Shown here: positions 33,382 through 43,268 of the stretch, one piece after another
Numbering within the stretch: the stretch's first letter is position 1
Layout: every line of letters begins with the position of its first letter
Assembly: GCA_036245805.1 (NCBI GenBank)
Contig: BTRK01000004.1
Span: 42,558,907 to 42,622,906 of the forward strand
Source of the DNA: Pristionchus mayeri
Lineage: Eukaryota; Nematoda; Chromadorea; Rhabditida; Neodiplogasteridae
Reading direction: 5' to 3'
DNA length: 64,000 nt
The notes under the pieces: model-generated
Seen by the model: the letters and a program-made list of their open reading frames with translations, nothing else
Told to the model about the DNA's origin: nothing
Database searches by the model: none
Translations under genes and position numbers: made by a program

Positions 33382-33743
33382 TTAAAGGAGGACTGAAGGC
33401 AAAGTTCAACTTTGGGCCCTGTCATTACCATGGCCAAGCTCTTCTTAACGACTAAAGGCTCCGAAAAAAATACATTCATATATCTACTATCAACAGAGTT
33501 ATGATTAGTTGGCCGAGTGCCATGGACGCTTGATGGGCCAGGGAAGTGCGCGAATTCAAATATCTTGAAGTTTTGTCAAAAACTGGTGGGGATCGAACCC
33601 GCAACCTTCCGATTACGTGACGGCTGCTCTACCACTGAGCTATCCTACCGATGTGTGTACGCTTCCTAGCTCGCGCTATGATCTTTGGAGGGTGGAACAT
33701 CCCTTCTATCGATGTGGCTACTCTGCCGAGAACCCTCCTTTAA
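33382..33743. mobile_element. TTAA-flanked MITE carrying a tRNA-like sequence
   Basis: The ends TTAAAGGAGGAC and CCTCCTTTAA resemble the MITEs at 20526 and 56186. The interior has GGCTCCGAAAAAAATACATT and TAGTTGGCCGAGTGCC in register with them, then an unrelated tRNA-like block. Confidence 0.75.
33584..33649 (-). tRNA. tRNA-like pseudogene inside MITE
   Basis: On the minus strand it starts GGTAGGATAGCTCAGTGGTA (D arm and A box) and contains GGTTCGATCCCCACC (B box and T arm). The 3' acceptor strand does not pair with the 5' GGTAGGA and the anticodon stem has mismatches. It is therefore a pseudogene or SINE-like polymerase III unit, not a working tRNA. Confidence 0.6.
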
Positions 33744-33749
33744 TGGATT

Positions 33750-33986
33750 CTGACTATTTTTGAGTTTCTAACATAACTTTTCGTGCTCCTTCGAATCGAT
33801 ATCGAAATCCGAGGTTTGGAAAATCCAATTTGGTAGATCAAAAATCGATATTTCAGGTCACACTTTCTGTTGAAAAGTTCTTTGCCCATAGGGGTCACGT
33901 TTCCAAAGTTAGAGCCCTGGGCGATCATTTTGACAGAGTTGTGCCAGTCATACCCTTATTCACTGCAGTCTTATGGAGAACAGGTT
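33750..33986. mobile_element. Solo arm related to foldback FB3
   Basis: The order CTAACATAACTTTTC, CCCATAGGGGTCACG, CGATCATTTTGACAGAGTTG and the terminal GGTTTTAA follows the outer arm of FB3 (29620-29843). No inverted partner is seen nearby. Confidence 0.55.
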
Positions 33987-34384
33987 TTAAATAACAATAT
34001 CATGATCAGGAACTGGGATGAATAGATATTTATTGAACGCATGTGGCCACTGGATAGCACGGTGCGGCGAAGCATAACACCTAAATAAATCAGTTTTCTT
34101 GAGTTGATATAATGTTTTTACAATCTCCTCGCGACATTTGTAGAAGTTCGGGCAGGGATGGCTGCGACAAGGATGTTCGAGGTCTTTAATGGGGTGATCC
34201 TAAATAATGAAACAAATGTAAACTGAATCGCGAATGGATCAGTCAACCGGTAATCGGCATATTCCGAATGTGTCAAACGATAAACATATGCTGGACTTCT
34301 CACGATGTAATTCATTACCTTAGCCTCGATGGAAGAGAAGAGAAGAACGAGAACGAGTACAGAGATGAGCATACCTTTAGACAT
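33987..34384 (-). CDS. Small secreted cysteine-containing protein, 92 aa
   Basis: Two exons, 34319-34384 and 33987-34199, are joined across a 119-bp GT-AG intron in phase 0. Exon 1 is a near-perfect signal peptide, MSKGMLISVLVLVLLFSSIEA. The mature part reads DHPIKDLEHPCRSHPCPNFY and then KCREEIVKTL, with four cysteines, and resembles small extracellular nematode proteins without a known domain. A TATAAA box lies 41-46 bp upstream of the ATG (34425-34430). The stop codon TAA coincides with the edge of a foldback solo arm, so the carboxyl end may have been remodelled. Confidence 0.6.
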
Positions 34385-34462
34385 TGCTGCAGATTACTGA
34401 GCGGTATTCACGCCGGATGCCCGCTTTATAGCGACCATTGCATTCCTTGCAAACAAAGCAGC

Positions 34463-34590
34463 TTAATTAGCTTGCAAATGCATTATAGGCGCGTGATGCA
34501 ACAACAGCGGATGCAAATGACGATAGAGGAAGAGACCGAATGAAATGTGCAGTTGCAGAAAGCTTGCTGGTCGTATTAACAGGTTTTTTC
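34463..34590 (-). pseudogene. Possible family-C first-exon relic
   Basis: A minus frame reads NTTSKLSAT, identical over nine residues to the shifted frame of C-I exon 1, and similar bases follow for about 60 bp. No later exons are seen. The call is weak. Confidence 0.3.
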
Positions 34591-34718
34591 GACCGACATT
34601 CCATTGCATATTTGAATAAGCTGGCCACGGAGAGGAGGTTGGCAAATGTGAAATGATGCAATAATTTATTCATTTTTTTCAATTTGTTTCTGAACCACAA
34701 CCCCAGGCGAGGGTGTAA

Positions 34719-34850
34719 ATGGGTTTCAACATGGACGAATCGGAGTTCGCCGAGGATATGTTGGTTTGTGGTAAACTCATGGTGAATCGATACGCCCCGT
34801 TTGTAATCATTTTCATTATGTTTGTTCTGGCTTCTCTACTAGTTAGTTAA
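34719..34850 (+). CDS. Micro-ORF with one membrane segment, 43 aa
   Basis: Open from ATG to TAA. An acidic amino part (MDESEFAEDM) is followed by a hydrophobic segment APFVIIFIMFVLASLLVS at the end, as in a tail-anchored or single-span microprotein. No homology is known to me and there are no splice signals, so a chance ORF is possible. Confidence 0.25.
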   Translation: MGFNMDESEFAEDMLVCGKLMVNRYAPFVIIFIMFVLASLLVS

Positions 34851-35219
34851 TGAGCTTTTGGTAGTGCTCTAGTAAGCCAACTATGCATTTATTAGAGAAT
34901 GTTCATCTCCGAAGTGGGTGCCTACGAAGAGGAGGACAGTATGTGTTAATAAGTATGCCGTAATATCGCATGGTGACGAAATAGATATATGCGATTCATC
35001 GCGAGACCGTGCCGAAACGAAAGACTCCTTTAGTTATCATTTTAGTAAACATGAAGCGTTTTAATGGCTAAAAACGTCAAATTGCGTAATGATGACGTAA
35101 TATATTGCGTAATTATGATGTAATAGGTCGTTTTGAACTTAAAACATTTATATCATACCAAACACCCATCTACTTTGATAACTACGCTCGTACCGATTCC
35201 GTATTCTCTGACCGACCGC

Positions 35220-35310
35220 CTTGAGTTGCCGGCTTGCCGGCTCTTATCGGAGCACCGATAAGTCTCCTGTGTTAAGAGCCCCTTTGCCGGCTCGAGACGC
35301 TTCCCTCGAG
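35220..35310. repeat. GC-rich nested hairpins
   Basis: CCGGCTCGAG and CTCGAGCCGG pair across 9 bases, and GGCTCTTA...TAAGAGCC encloses TTATCGG/CCGATAA. This is a compact structured segment in otherwise AT-rich DNA. Confidence 0.5.
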
Positions 35311-36170
35311 CCGGCTTGGGTCAAAAATGGAAGTTTGAAAGCACGTGGGAGACTGATTTTGTATTTCTGCATCCATGCTGAGTACTGCTATCATTTCTCG
35401 GTTGAAACTATTGGATCTGCTTTAATATAGGTGTTTCTTGGATATCAAAATTTCATCAAAATCGATGATCAGAAAAACGAAATTTCAGAAATGGATAATT
35501 CTGAGGTACCATTGATGAGAACATGACGCACGCGGTTTAGGAATGTTAAGAACCGTTCGTAGATAGTAAATTGAGTGCATTACCTCATAATTTTGATATT
35601 TTCCTTTTTTTCGTCTCTCGATCAGGGATGTTTGGGCGCATATATTGGGACTTTGAAAGCACACATGAAGCTCATTATGTATATTTGAACTCAACGTGAG
35701 AACTACTGCACCTTTTTGGTTGAAACTATGGGATTTGCAATGCGAATGACCTTTTTGAAATACTAAAATTAACATAGAATCAAAGGTCGAAAAATCGAAT
35801 TTTCGGAAATGCAACAATTTCAAGTTTTCAAGTTTTAATGTATTATATCAAGCTATGAAATGTTTAAAAAATATCTTGTTTAATCGATTTGCCCATCGAG
35901 TGAATGATATGGCTTCAGTTTATCACCCAGGTGCACATAATCACTACCTTCGATTCAAAATCCCCAGACTTTGAAAAAGTGAGAGTATGCAATTTGGTGT
36001 GGGTTCAATACAGGTACGAGTGTATTCCAACGTGTGCATGAAAGCTATGGGATTCCACTCGAAATGGGAGATCTAGATCAAAAATACGAAATTTTTTTCC
36101 CGAAAAATATTTTTGAAGTTATGCAGAATTCAATCAAAACAAGTTTTTAGTAGTTTCATAGTACCCCTAC
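35310..36170. repeat. Three diverged tandem units of about 330 bp
   Basis: Each unit has, in order, CTTTGAAAG, GGTTGAAACTATGGGAT and a CGAATTTTCGGAAAT-type end: units near 35320-35490, 35650-35820 and 35965-36120. They have no coding potential. Similarity is moderate and was judged by eye. Confidence 0.5.
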
Positions 36171-36394
36171 GTTAATGAAAATATGAAAAGAAGTCCATCT
36201 TCTACCATTTAGAAGATACGATTTTCGACTTTTTTGCACTTCATGCGGATTTTCTCACGCATCTTAGGCGGTGACATAAAATATGGGTCATTGTGTGCAA
36301 TGCGGGCCCAAGACCCTCCTAACTACCAAGTATGGGCTTTGGGTTCTCATTGCTAGAGGACGTGTCCGGGGGGTGGTCGATTTTTACAGAGCAG

Positions 36395-36810
36395 GTCTCT
36401 TAAAAATCCATCTTTTCTCTAAGGCAAACGTGACCTTAGCAAGTTGCATGGTTAGGAGCGGCGTAATAATTTGATAGTGTGTAAATTGTCATCATACTTA
36501 AATAAGTTTTATTTCATTGTCCACATCCAGCCTTTTTCATGATTCAAAGGCGCGAGAGAGCGTAGAAAAGCGGGAGAGTGTGGAGAGGCTAGAGAACTAC
36601 CAGGGGGGTCCAGGAAGGAAAGGGAGATGAAGGGTGAAGCTCCTACGTTTCCCCACATGCTGGAATCAGTAAAATTTGGCTGTTTTAAAACTCGCTGCAT
36701 GAAATTGGACGAAAATATAGATTCTGAATCCTCCCGTCACGCCGCTTCCAACCATGCAACTTGCTAAGGTCACTTTTGCATTATAGAAAAGATGGATTTT
36801 TAAAAATTAT
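36395..36810. mobile_element. Foldback element FB4
   Basis: TTAAAAATCCATCTTTTCT at the left returns inverted at 36780-36806, and GACCTTAGCAAGTTGCATGG at 36431 pairs with CCATGCAACTTGCTAAGGTC at 36753. The arms are about 75 bp and the middle about 260 bp contains GCGAGAGAGCG runs. Confidence 0.8.
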
Positions 36811-37487
36811 TCTAAAAATTCGTGAAAATCAAGAGCATAAGCGTAATCAGCATGAAATTCTACCCCGGTAACCCAACTCACATCATTTTAGTACATTCGA
36901 GAGCTACGCAATATTAGAAAACGTGTTTTAGACGTGATGTCGTCTGGCGCCAACGGTGAGTCTAGGAACAAAATGAATATGCCCACCGTTTTCAGCGCCT
37001 TTAATAACCGCAGACTTTTAGACATACGGCTCATATGAAACTGAATTAAAGGTAAAACAAACTCAAAAAAATGTTATATGCTTTTCATACAATATCTTGT
37101 ATCTTGTGAGCAGGCTTGAATCTTGTAAATTGCAAACAAACTTTTTTGCGAAAGTATGTCTCTAATGCCTCAGAGCTAATACATTTGCTTTTATTTAAAA
37201 AAATAAAGTTCAACATGAAGGTTAGAACATCTTGTTATCTCTAAATGTCAGGTTTCGGGTTTTTTTTACATTATGTACACCTCGGTATCGGGCCTCTTCA
37301 TTCTTCGTTCACCGATCGCGGAACGGGGTGCGATACCGAATGGCCCGTAACCTCTGGTAAAATGTATAAATAATTGTAGAGAACATATTCCTTTCCAATC
37401 GCTTTACCCAATCCCTTAACCCAAAAACTTTACAAATTTACAAATATTTTTAAAATGCGAGATTTATTTCAAACATTAGTATAGTTT
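36811..37487. other. Intergenic stretch
   Basis: No gene is seen. 37280-37345 has the GGTATCGGGCC / GATACCGAATGGCCCG block noted at 32840. Confidence 0.35.
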
Positions 37488-39022
37488 TATGAGGCGAATC
37501 GCGAGAGAATCGACCATTTGAAGGGGGTCAGCGGCGGTAGGATTCAAGTTTGCTCGATTCCGCTATAATTTTGGTTATAAGTACTTCAAATGATGCTCTT
37601 TCAAACTGCGTCGTCAGAATTTTGATAATCGTCGGGATTCAGAAGGCCAACGTTGGGACTATCACTTTTCGACAGTCAAATCGGGCTCACTTAAATGATC
37701 ATATCTCCATTTAAAATAAAGATTGAAGGCCGTTCTTTGTTTCAACTGAAAGCTACCATCATGCTCTATAATCTTATTTAGACGATATCATTCCTGGTCT
37801 TCATCATGGTGTAGGGCGGTCGGGCGGACCAAAAGTGGCGTAACTTTGGAAATCAGAAAAAGATCATGGGTTATCATGCTTAAGTTGTAGAGCATACATG
37901 TGCCTCACATCTCGCCAAAAATAAGGCAAATCGGAGTTGGAACAAAAAAAATGGGCTCACTTTTGTACGGCGACCACAAAATGTGTTCAGGACAAGAGTA
38001 CTTTCGTAACTTCAATTGCCCTCATTTGGGCTCAAAATCGTTCAAAAACTTCCAAAACAACCTTATAAGTGTCTTCCCCCCCATATTATAACACTTCCAT
38101 TGGTCATAAATGGTCACCTGACCGAAAATTTGAAAATCGGTATTTTGACCAATTTCAGCATGCGCTATGGACCCAAACGCATAAAATGGGTTCTATATAA
38201 CGTAAATACATTCTTCGAAACAGCTCGAAGAAAAAGGGCTCCTGAAAAGAGGATATTTCGTCTGAAGAATCATAGGAAAGACGCAAAACTGTGCCGCTAG
38301 TCAAAATAGACGTAGAGACTCGGCTATCTTTTCGTTGAAGCGTGCTACAGAGCCCGGAATTTCGTCAGAAATAGGCAAGAATCCCCCGAGAGCGCGTGCT
38401 CTAACCGTCTGGCGCTCTCGCTCTCTGACCTCCCTCTCCCTCCCCTCTATTCGCGGACGTCTCTCGTCTGTTTTGGCCAACTTCCAGGCTCTGTAGCACG
38501 CTTCAACGAAAAGATAAAGACTCACTTTCTTCAGATGAAATGTTTAGGTCATCATGCTCTACATTTCTATCCATGAGCCGAGTCTCTACGTCTATTTTAA
38601 CCAGCGGCACAGTTTTGCGTCTTTCCTAGCATTCTTCAGGCGAAATATCCTCTTTTCAGGAGCCCTTTTTCTTCGAGCTGTTTCGAAGAATGTATTTACA
38701 TTATATAGAACCCATTTTATGCGTTTGGGTCCATAGCGCATGCTGAAATTGGTCAAAATACCGATTTTCAAATTTTTGGTCAGGTGACCATTTATGACCA
38801 ATGGAAGTGTTATAATATGGGGGAAGACACTTATAATGTCGTTTTGGAAGTTTTTGAACGATTTTGATCCCAAATGAGGGCAATTGAAGTTACGGAACTA
38901 CTCTTGTCCTAAACACATTTTGGGGTCGCCGTACAAAAGTGAGCCCCTTTTTTTTGTTCCAACTCCGATTTGCCTTATTTTTGGCAAGAAGAGAGGCACA
39001 TGTATGCTCTACAACTTAACAC
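37488..39022. mobile_element. Large foldback element FB5 (right arm truncated)
   Basis: It begins TATGAGGCGAATCGCGAGAG. The left arm runs to about 38400, and the right arm mirrors it from about 38470 to 39022 (for example GAGGATATTTCG at 38245 and CGAAATATCCTC at 38641). The outer 400 bp of the left arm has no partner. The centre holds GCGCGTGCTCTAACCGTCTG. Same family as FB8. Confidence 0.85.
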
Positions 39023-39647
39023 ATGTATCACGAGTCAGTGAAGCAAAACTAGCCCCTTCGTGAACGATTTTTTTCAAAGATTTTTAAAATTAGCCACATA
39101 TTGATGGTAGAAGGTACTAAGGACAAGAAATCGAGGGAACCATGTTATTTGTCCCAGATCCGGCTTTTAGACATTTTCCGGTTTTACTACCGGCTATACT
39201 GTATATCAGTCCGCAGAAGAGCTACAGATATGCCATAGGTCTTAAAAAATCGGAAAAAATATGACAAATAACTTTACTGTTGACAACTTTCGGATTGGAC
39301 CAAAACTCATAATTCTGGGATCGAAAAACCACATTTTGAATTTAAAAATAAATATTTTCCCTATCACGCAGTAGAAACGCAGAGGTTTTTATTGCGGAAT
39401 GTGAAAGACCAATCTGTCAAGTGTCTTAGAAAAAAATATGAAGGAAAAATTTTATACCGTATTTTTTGATAATCGCGGTTAAAGGTGAGGTCCCGAGGAG
39501 ACGAATTGAAAATAATCGAAATCTTCTACATTGTACGTTGAACTTCGGCCAGCATTATGCTGTTTTATTTTGTACAACACAGTATACATCGAAAAATGTT
39601 CAAAGGAGATCGGATTTAGTGGTTCGCAAAAAAATGATTTTCAACAC
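39023..39647. other. Non-coding stretch
   Basis: No exon, ORF or element is recognised. Confidence 0.35.
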
Positions 39648-40305
39648 TCGGATTGTGGCATGTTTAGGGGCATGTAAAGTATCATTATCAAAGTGATCGT
39701 CCATTGGTCATATGCTGATGTTCAAGTACAGTAGGCAGTCTATCAAAATTCACAGAACTCGGCCCTTGCAATTACTCAAAACATCTAGAGATTCGCAATC
39801 GAATTTACGAAAATGAAATATTCGAAAAACAAAACAAATCGGTTCTACCCAGATTTTGCGAAAATCGATCGGATTTGAACATCAAAATTCATTTTCGTAC
39901 CATATAAGCCATCAAGCACACTGGTTGGTACAACGCGCACCATTTGATATTTTTTTTTGTTTCGAAGAGGTGGAAATATTTTTTTCCAGAAACAAGCAGT
40001 ATAATTGTATTCACTGGGAATTCATACTTTTATGATCATACACTGAATTTAGATGTTCAAATCTGATCGATTTTCGCAAAATCTGGGTAGAACCGATTTA
40101 TTTTGTTTTTCGACTATTTCATTTTCGTAAATTCGATTGCGAATATCTAGATGTTTTGAGTAATTGCAAGGGCCGAGTTCTGTGAATTTTGATAGACTGC
40201 CTACTGTACTTGAACATCAGCATATGACCAATGGAAGTTCACTTTGATACACTCGGATTGTGGCATGTTTAGGGGCATGTAAAGTATCATTATCAAAGTG
40301 AACCG
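39648..40305. mobile_element. Foldback element FB6 with duplicated flank
   Basis: Inverted arms span about 39688-39900 and 40040-40250 (TATCAAAGTGA ... TCCATTGGTCATATGCTGAT mirrored by ATCAGCATATGACCAATGGA ... TCACTTTGATA). A roughly 50-bp segment starting CACTCGGATTGTGGCATGTT occurs directly before the left arm (39648) and directly after the right arm (40251). FB6 forms the truncation point of the BEL pol ORF. Confidence 0.8.
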
Positions 40306-43266
40306 AACGTCGTCTGAGGAAACGTATGTGAGTGGTCTCGAGTTCAGGAGTGCTTCTACTTCACAAGTGACCGTGTCAAACTCTTCTCTAGACAGCTTGC
40401 GTCTTCCGATTGAACGAGAGAAGGAGTCTTTGATGATCTTGATGAGTCTCTCGTAGATTCCACCCTTCCATGGAGAGTGTGCAGTGGTGAAGGACCATGC
40501 TATTCCCAGTGTGGAGAAGAGAGTGTTGACGTCTGGATCGACTTCGGAGTTGGACAGCAGTGTACTGGCCAATTTGAAGGTCGTCGCCTTATCGGAAGTA
40601 ACTCTTTGGGGTGTTCCTCTGCGTGAACAGAATCTACGGAAGGCTAATATGAAGGCCGAAGGCAACAGTGATGAGACTACTTCGAGGTGTGTGACTCTGG
40701 TCGAGAAACAAGTGATAACGACAATCCAGATTTTGGAATCGTCATTAAGATGGAAGGGTCCAGCGTAGTCTATGCTGCAGTGTGCGAAGGGAAGGCTCTC
40801 TTTTACTCTATCGCCGGGTAGTGGTGGGCTTTTGGGATAGGTGAAGGGGAGGTTGTTTGTCTTCCTACAAGGGATGCACTGCTTCAGAGTGGACTTAGCA
40901 AGAGGTCTGGCTCGTGGGACCATGTATCTGCTCTTGAGGGTGTTGAGGACGACATCTATTCCTGCGTGGGTGGATGCATGGATGTCTTTGATAAGAAGCC
41001 GTGCTAATGTGGTGTCCGGCGAGGTGTGGATGAAGATCGGTTGTTTGAAGTCGGCTGATCGTGCAGAGTTGGTAAGTCTGGTGTGGACTCTAAACAGGCC
41101 AGTGGATGGATCTTCGACCAGTGAAGTCTTTTTCTTGAGAAAGTCATCGGCCGATCTCTGGTTGAACGAGATTAACCTGTTGAGGGCGAATTTTTTCTCG
41201 GTAGCACTGAGAGAAGGCTCGGGAGTAGTGGGGATGTGCTTCAGCTTCTCGTGAATTCTAGTGTTGGAGGACTTGGTAGCGCATCTGGTGATGAAGCGAT
41301 AGACAAATGACGTCACGTTGATTGCCTTTTTGAGGCTGGAATACCGAGTGAGGTCTATGACATTGTCTAGTGGAGGTGGTGTGATAACCTCAGGGGTCAC
41401 AGTCAGTGTGAACGGGTCGGGGTCGGGGTACTGGAGGTCTGACAGGTTGGTGTCGGGCCATTCAGCCGGGTCAGAAGACAGCCAATGAGGGCCGATCCAC
41501 CATTGGTGAGAAGGCTCGTTCATTTCAGAGGAAGAGAGTCCACGAGTTGCATGGTCGGCAGGATTCTGTTTACTCCTCACGTGTCGAGGCGGATGGTAAG
41601 TAAGATGGCTATCAGATGAGAGTGTGTCTCTGATTGAGTGAATGAGTTTGACTCGGTTGGAGACGAAGACACCGACTGGCTTGTTGAAAGTAGGCTTGCA
41701 CCAGTGAAGGACCACATCAGAATCGGAGAAGGTATACGTGTGTATTTGTTTCTCAGGGAATTCTTTCCGAAGGCTATCCACTGTGTACTGGAGCAATGTA
41801 TGAGCCATGACTAGTGAGTCGAGTTCCATTTTGGGTATAGTGGAAGTAGAATTTATTGGTGCTAGTCGGGTCTTGGGGATTAGTAGGGATGGCTTGCAAC
41901 CAGGTACATAACTGTACACAGAAGCAGCCATTGCCCACTTAGAGGCGTCACTGAATGCGACAAGAGTGATCTCGTCGGCTTCAGAGATGTGCGTGAATCG
42001 ATCAACTGGGAGTGAGAACTGCTCGAGGTCTGTTATTTGGTCGTGGAAGGAATCCCTAGTAGTCTCATTGACTGGTTCATCCCACTTGAGTGGAACATTC
42101 CAGAGACTCTGGACTGTGAGTCTGGGAGGGAGTAGAAGGAAATTTAGGAGACCTAGTGGGTCGTACGCACTAGAGATAGTGCTCAGCATCGATCTCTTTG
42201 ATTCCTTTTCTCTTTTGGGAGAGATTGGAATCTTGATGGCTAGTGTGTCCTCGGTGGTATTCCACGTGAGACCAAGCAGTTTCTGATTGGAGTCTGTTGA
42301 TCGATCGGGTTCTGGTACATGTGTCATGAACGAGGAGGAGTTGGACGCGTAGTCACGAAGGTTCATGGACATGGACTCGAAGATGTACTTCGACTGTGTG
42401 TGCAAGAGGGCTGATGGTGTGTCGACGTTGATGATGATGTTATCAACATAGAGGTTAGTGATCAGTTGTCTGGCCAGGTGCGGGTCACACTCTTCGCCTT
42501 TCTGCAGAATGTGGTGATTGATCACCTTGTTGAGAAGGCAAGGGCTCTGATTGACACCAAAGGGGGTAACGCAGAATCTCAATGTGAGAAGGTTCTGGGT
42601 GGTGACTGGCTTATTGATGTCTTTTAGCCAGAGGAAGCGAAGGATGTTTCGCTGGGATGGACACAGCTTCACTTGGAGGAAGGCTTTCTCAACGTCAGCC
42701 ACAATGAGAACTGATCGCAGTCTTGCGCGAAGAAGAAATGATGGAAAGCGCTCGAGGTCACTCGGACCGGGGTAGATCATGTCGTTCAGTGATGGCTTGT
42801 TTTGGAGATGGGCAGAGGCGTCATAAACTATGCGCAGTGGGGTAGTAGGCTTGTCTGGTCTCAGTATTGGCTGGTGAGCCAGGTAGTGAATGATTCCACT
42901 AGTATCAGAGGAGTCTACTAGCTCTACTTGTCCTAGTGCGATTTGGTCCTTGATGACTGAATCGTAGAACGAGAGAAGATTTTTGTCAGTGGACAGCTTC
43001 CTAGAGGTCGAGACCAGACGAGACACTGCAAGATCATACTTGTCTGGGAGGGTTGACTTCGCACCAGGCTTGATGGCATACTGTACGTAGTAGCCATCGT
43101 CGCGTGACTGGATAGTATCGTCGAAGTGCTTTGACACCATTTCATCTGCGAGCTTGCGCTTTTCCTTCTCAGTAGTCTCGTAAATGCGCGAGATTGGATC
43201 TACAGATAGGAAACGTTCTGCCATCTGGTCGGCTGAGAGGTCGGCTGATGTGACAATGGACGCCAC
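40306..43266 (-). CDS. pol: BEL/Pao pol polyprotein, truncated
   Basis: About 985 residues. Order: reverse transcriptase with VYDAS, VADVEKAFLQ and LYVDNII; RNase H with VAFSDASKWAMA and SDSDVVLHW; the H2C2 integrase zinc finger (HASTHAG ... CIPC); and an integrase core with CSIDYAGPF, SDKATTF and GGIYERLIK. The usual YVDD catalytic box reads YVDN, so the polymerase is probably inactive. The frame is shifted relative to gag and there is no ATG; the first listed codon is GTG. After LNSRPLTYVSSDDV the ORF runs into foldback DNA. Confidence 0.9.
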
Positions 43267-43268
43267 TT

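Noticed and set aside
33584..33649. A working tRNA gene
   Set aside because: The acceptor stem does not close and the anticodon stem is mismatched; only the pol III boxes look intact.
38016..38300. 94-aa ORF also seen at 38592-38873 on the other strand
   Set aside because: Both are readings of the two arms of FB5, without codon signal or start context.
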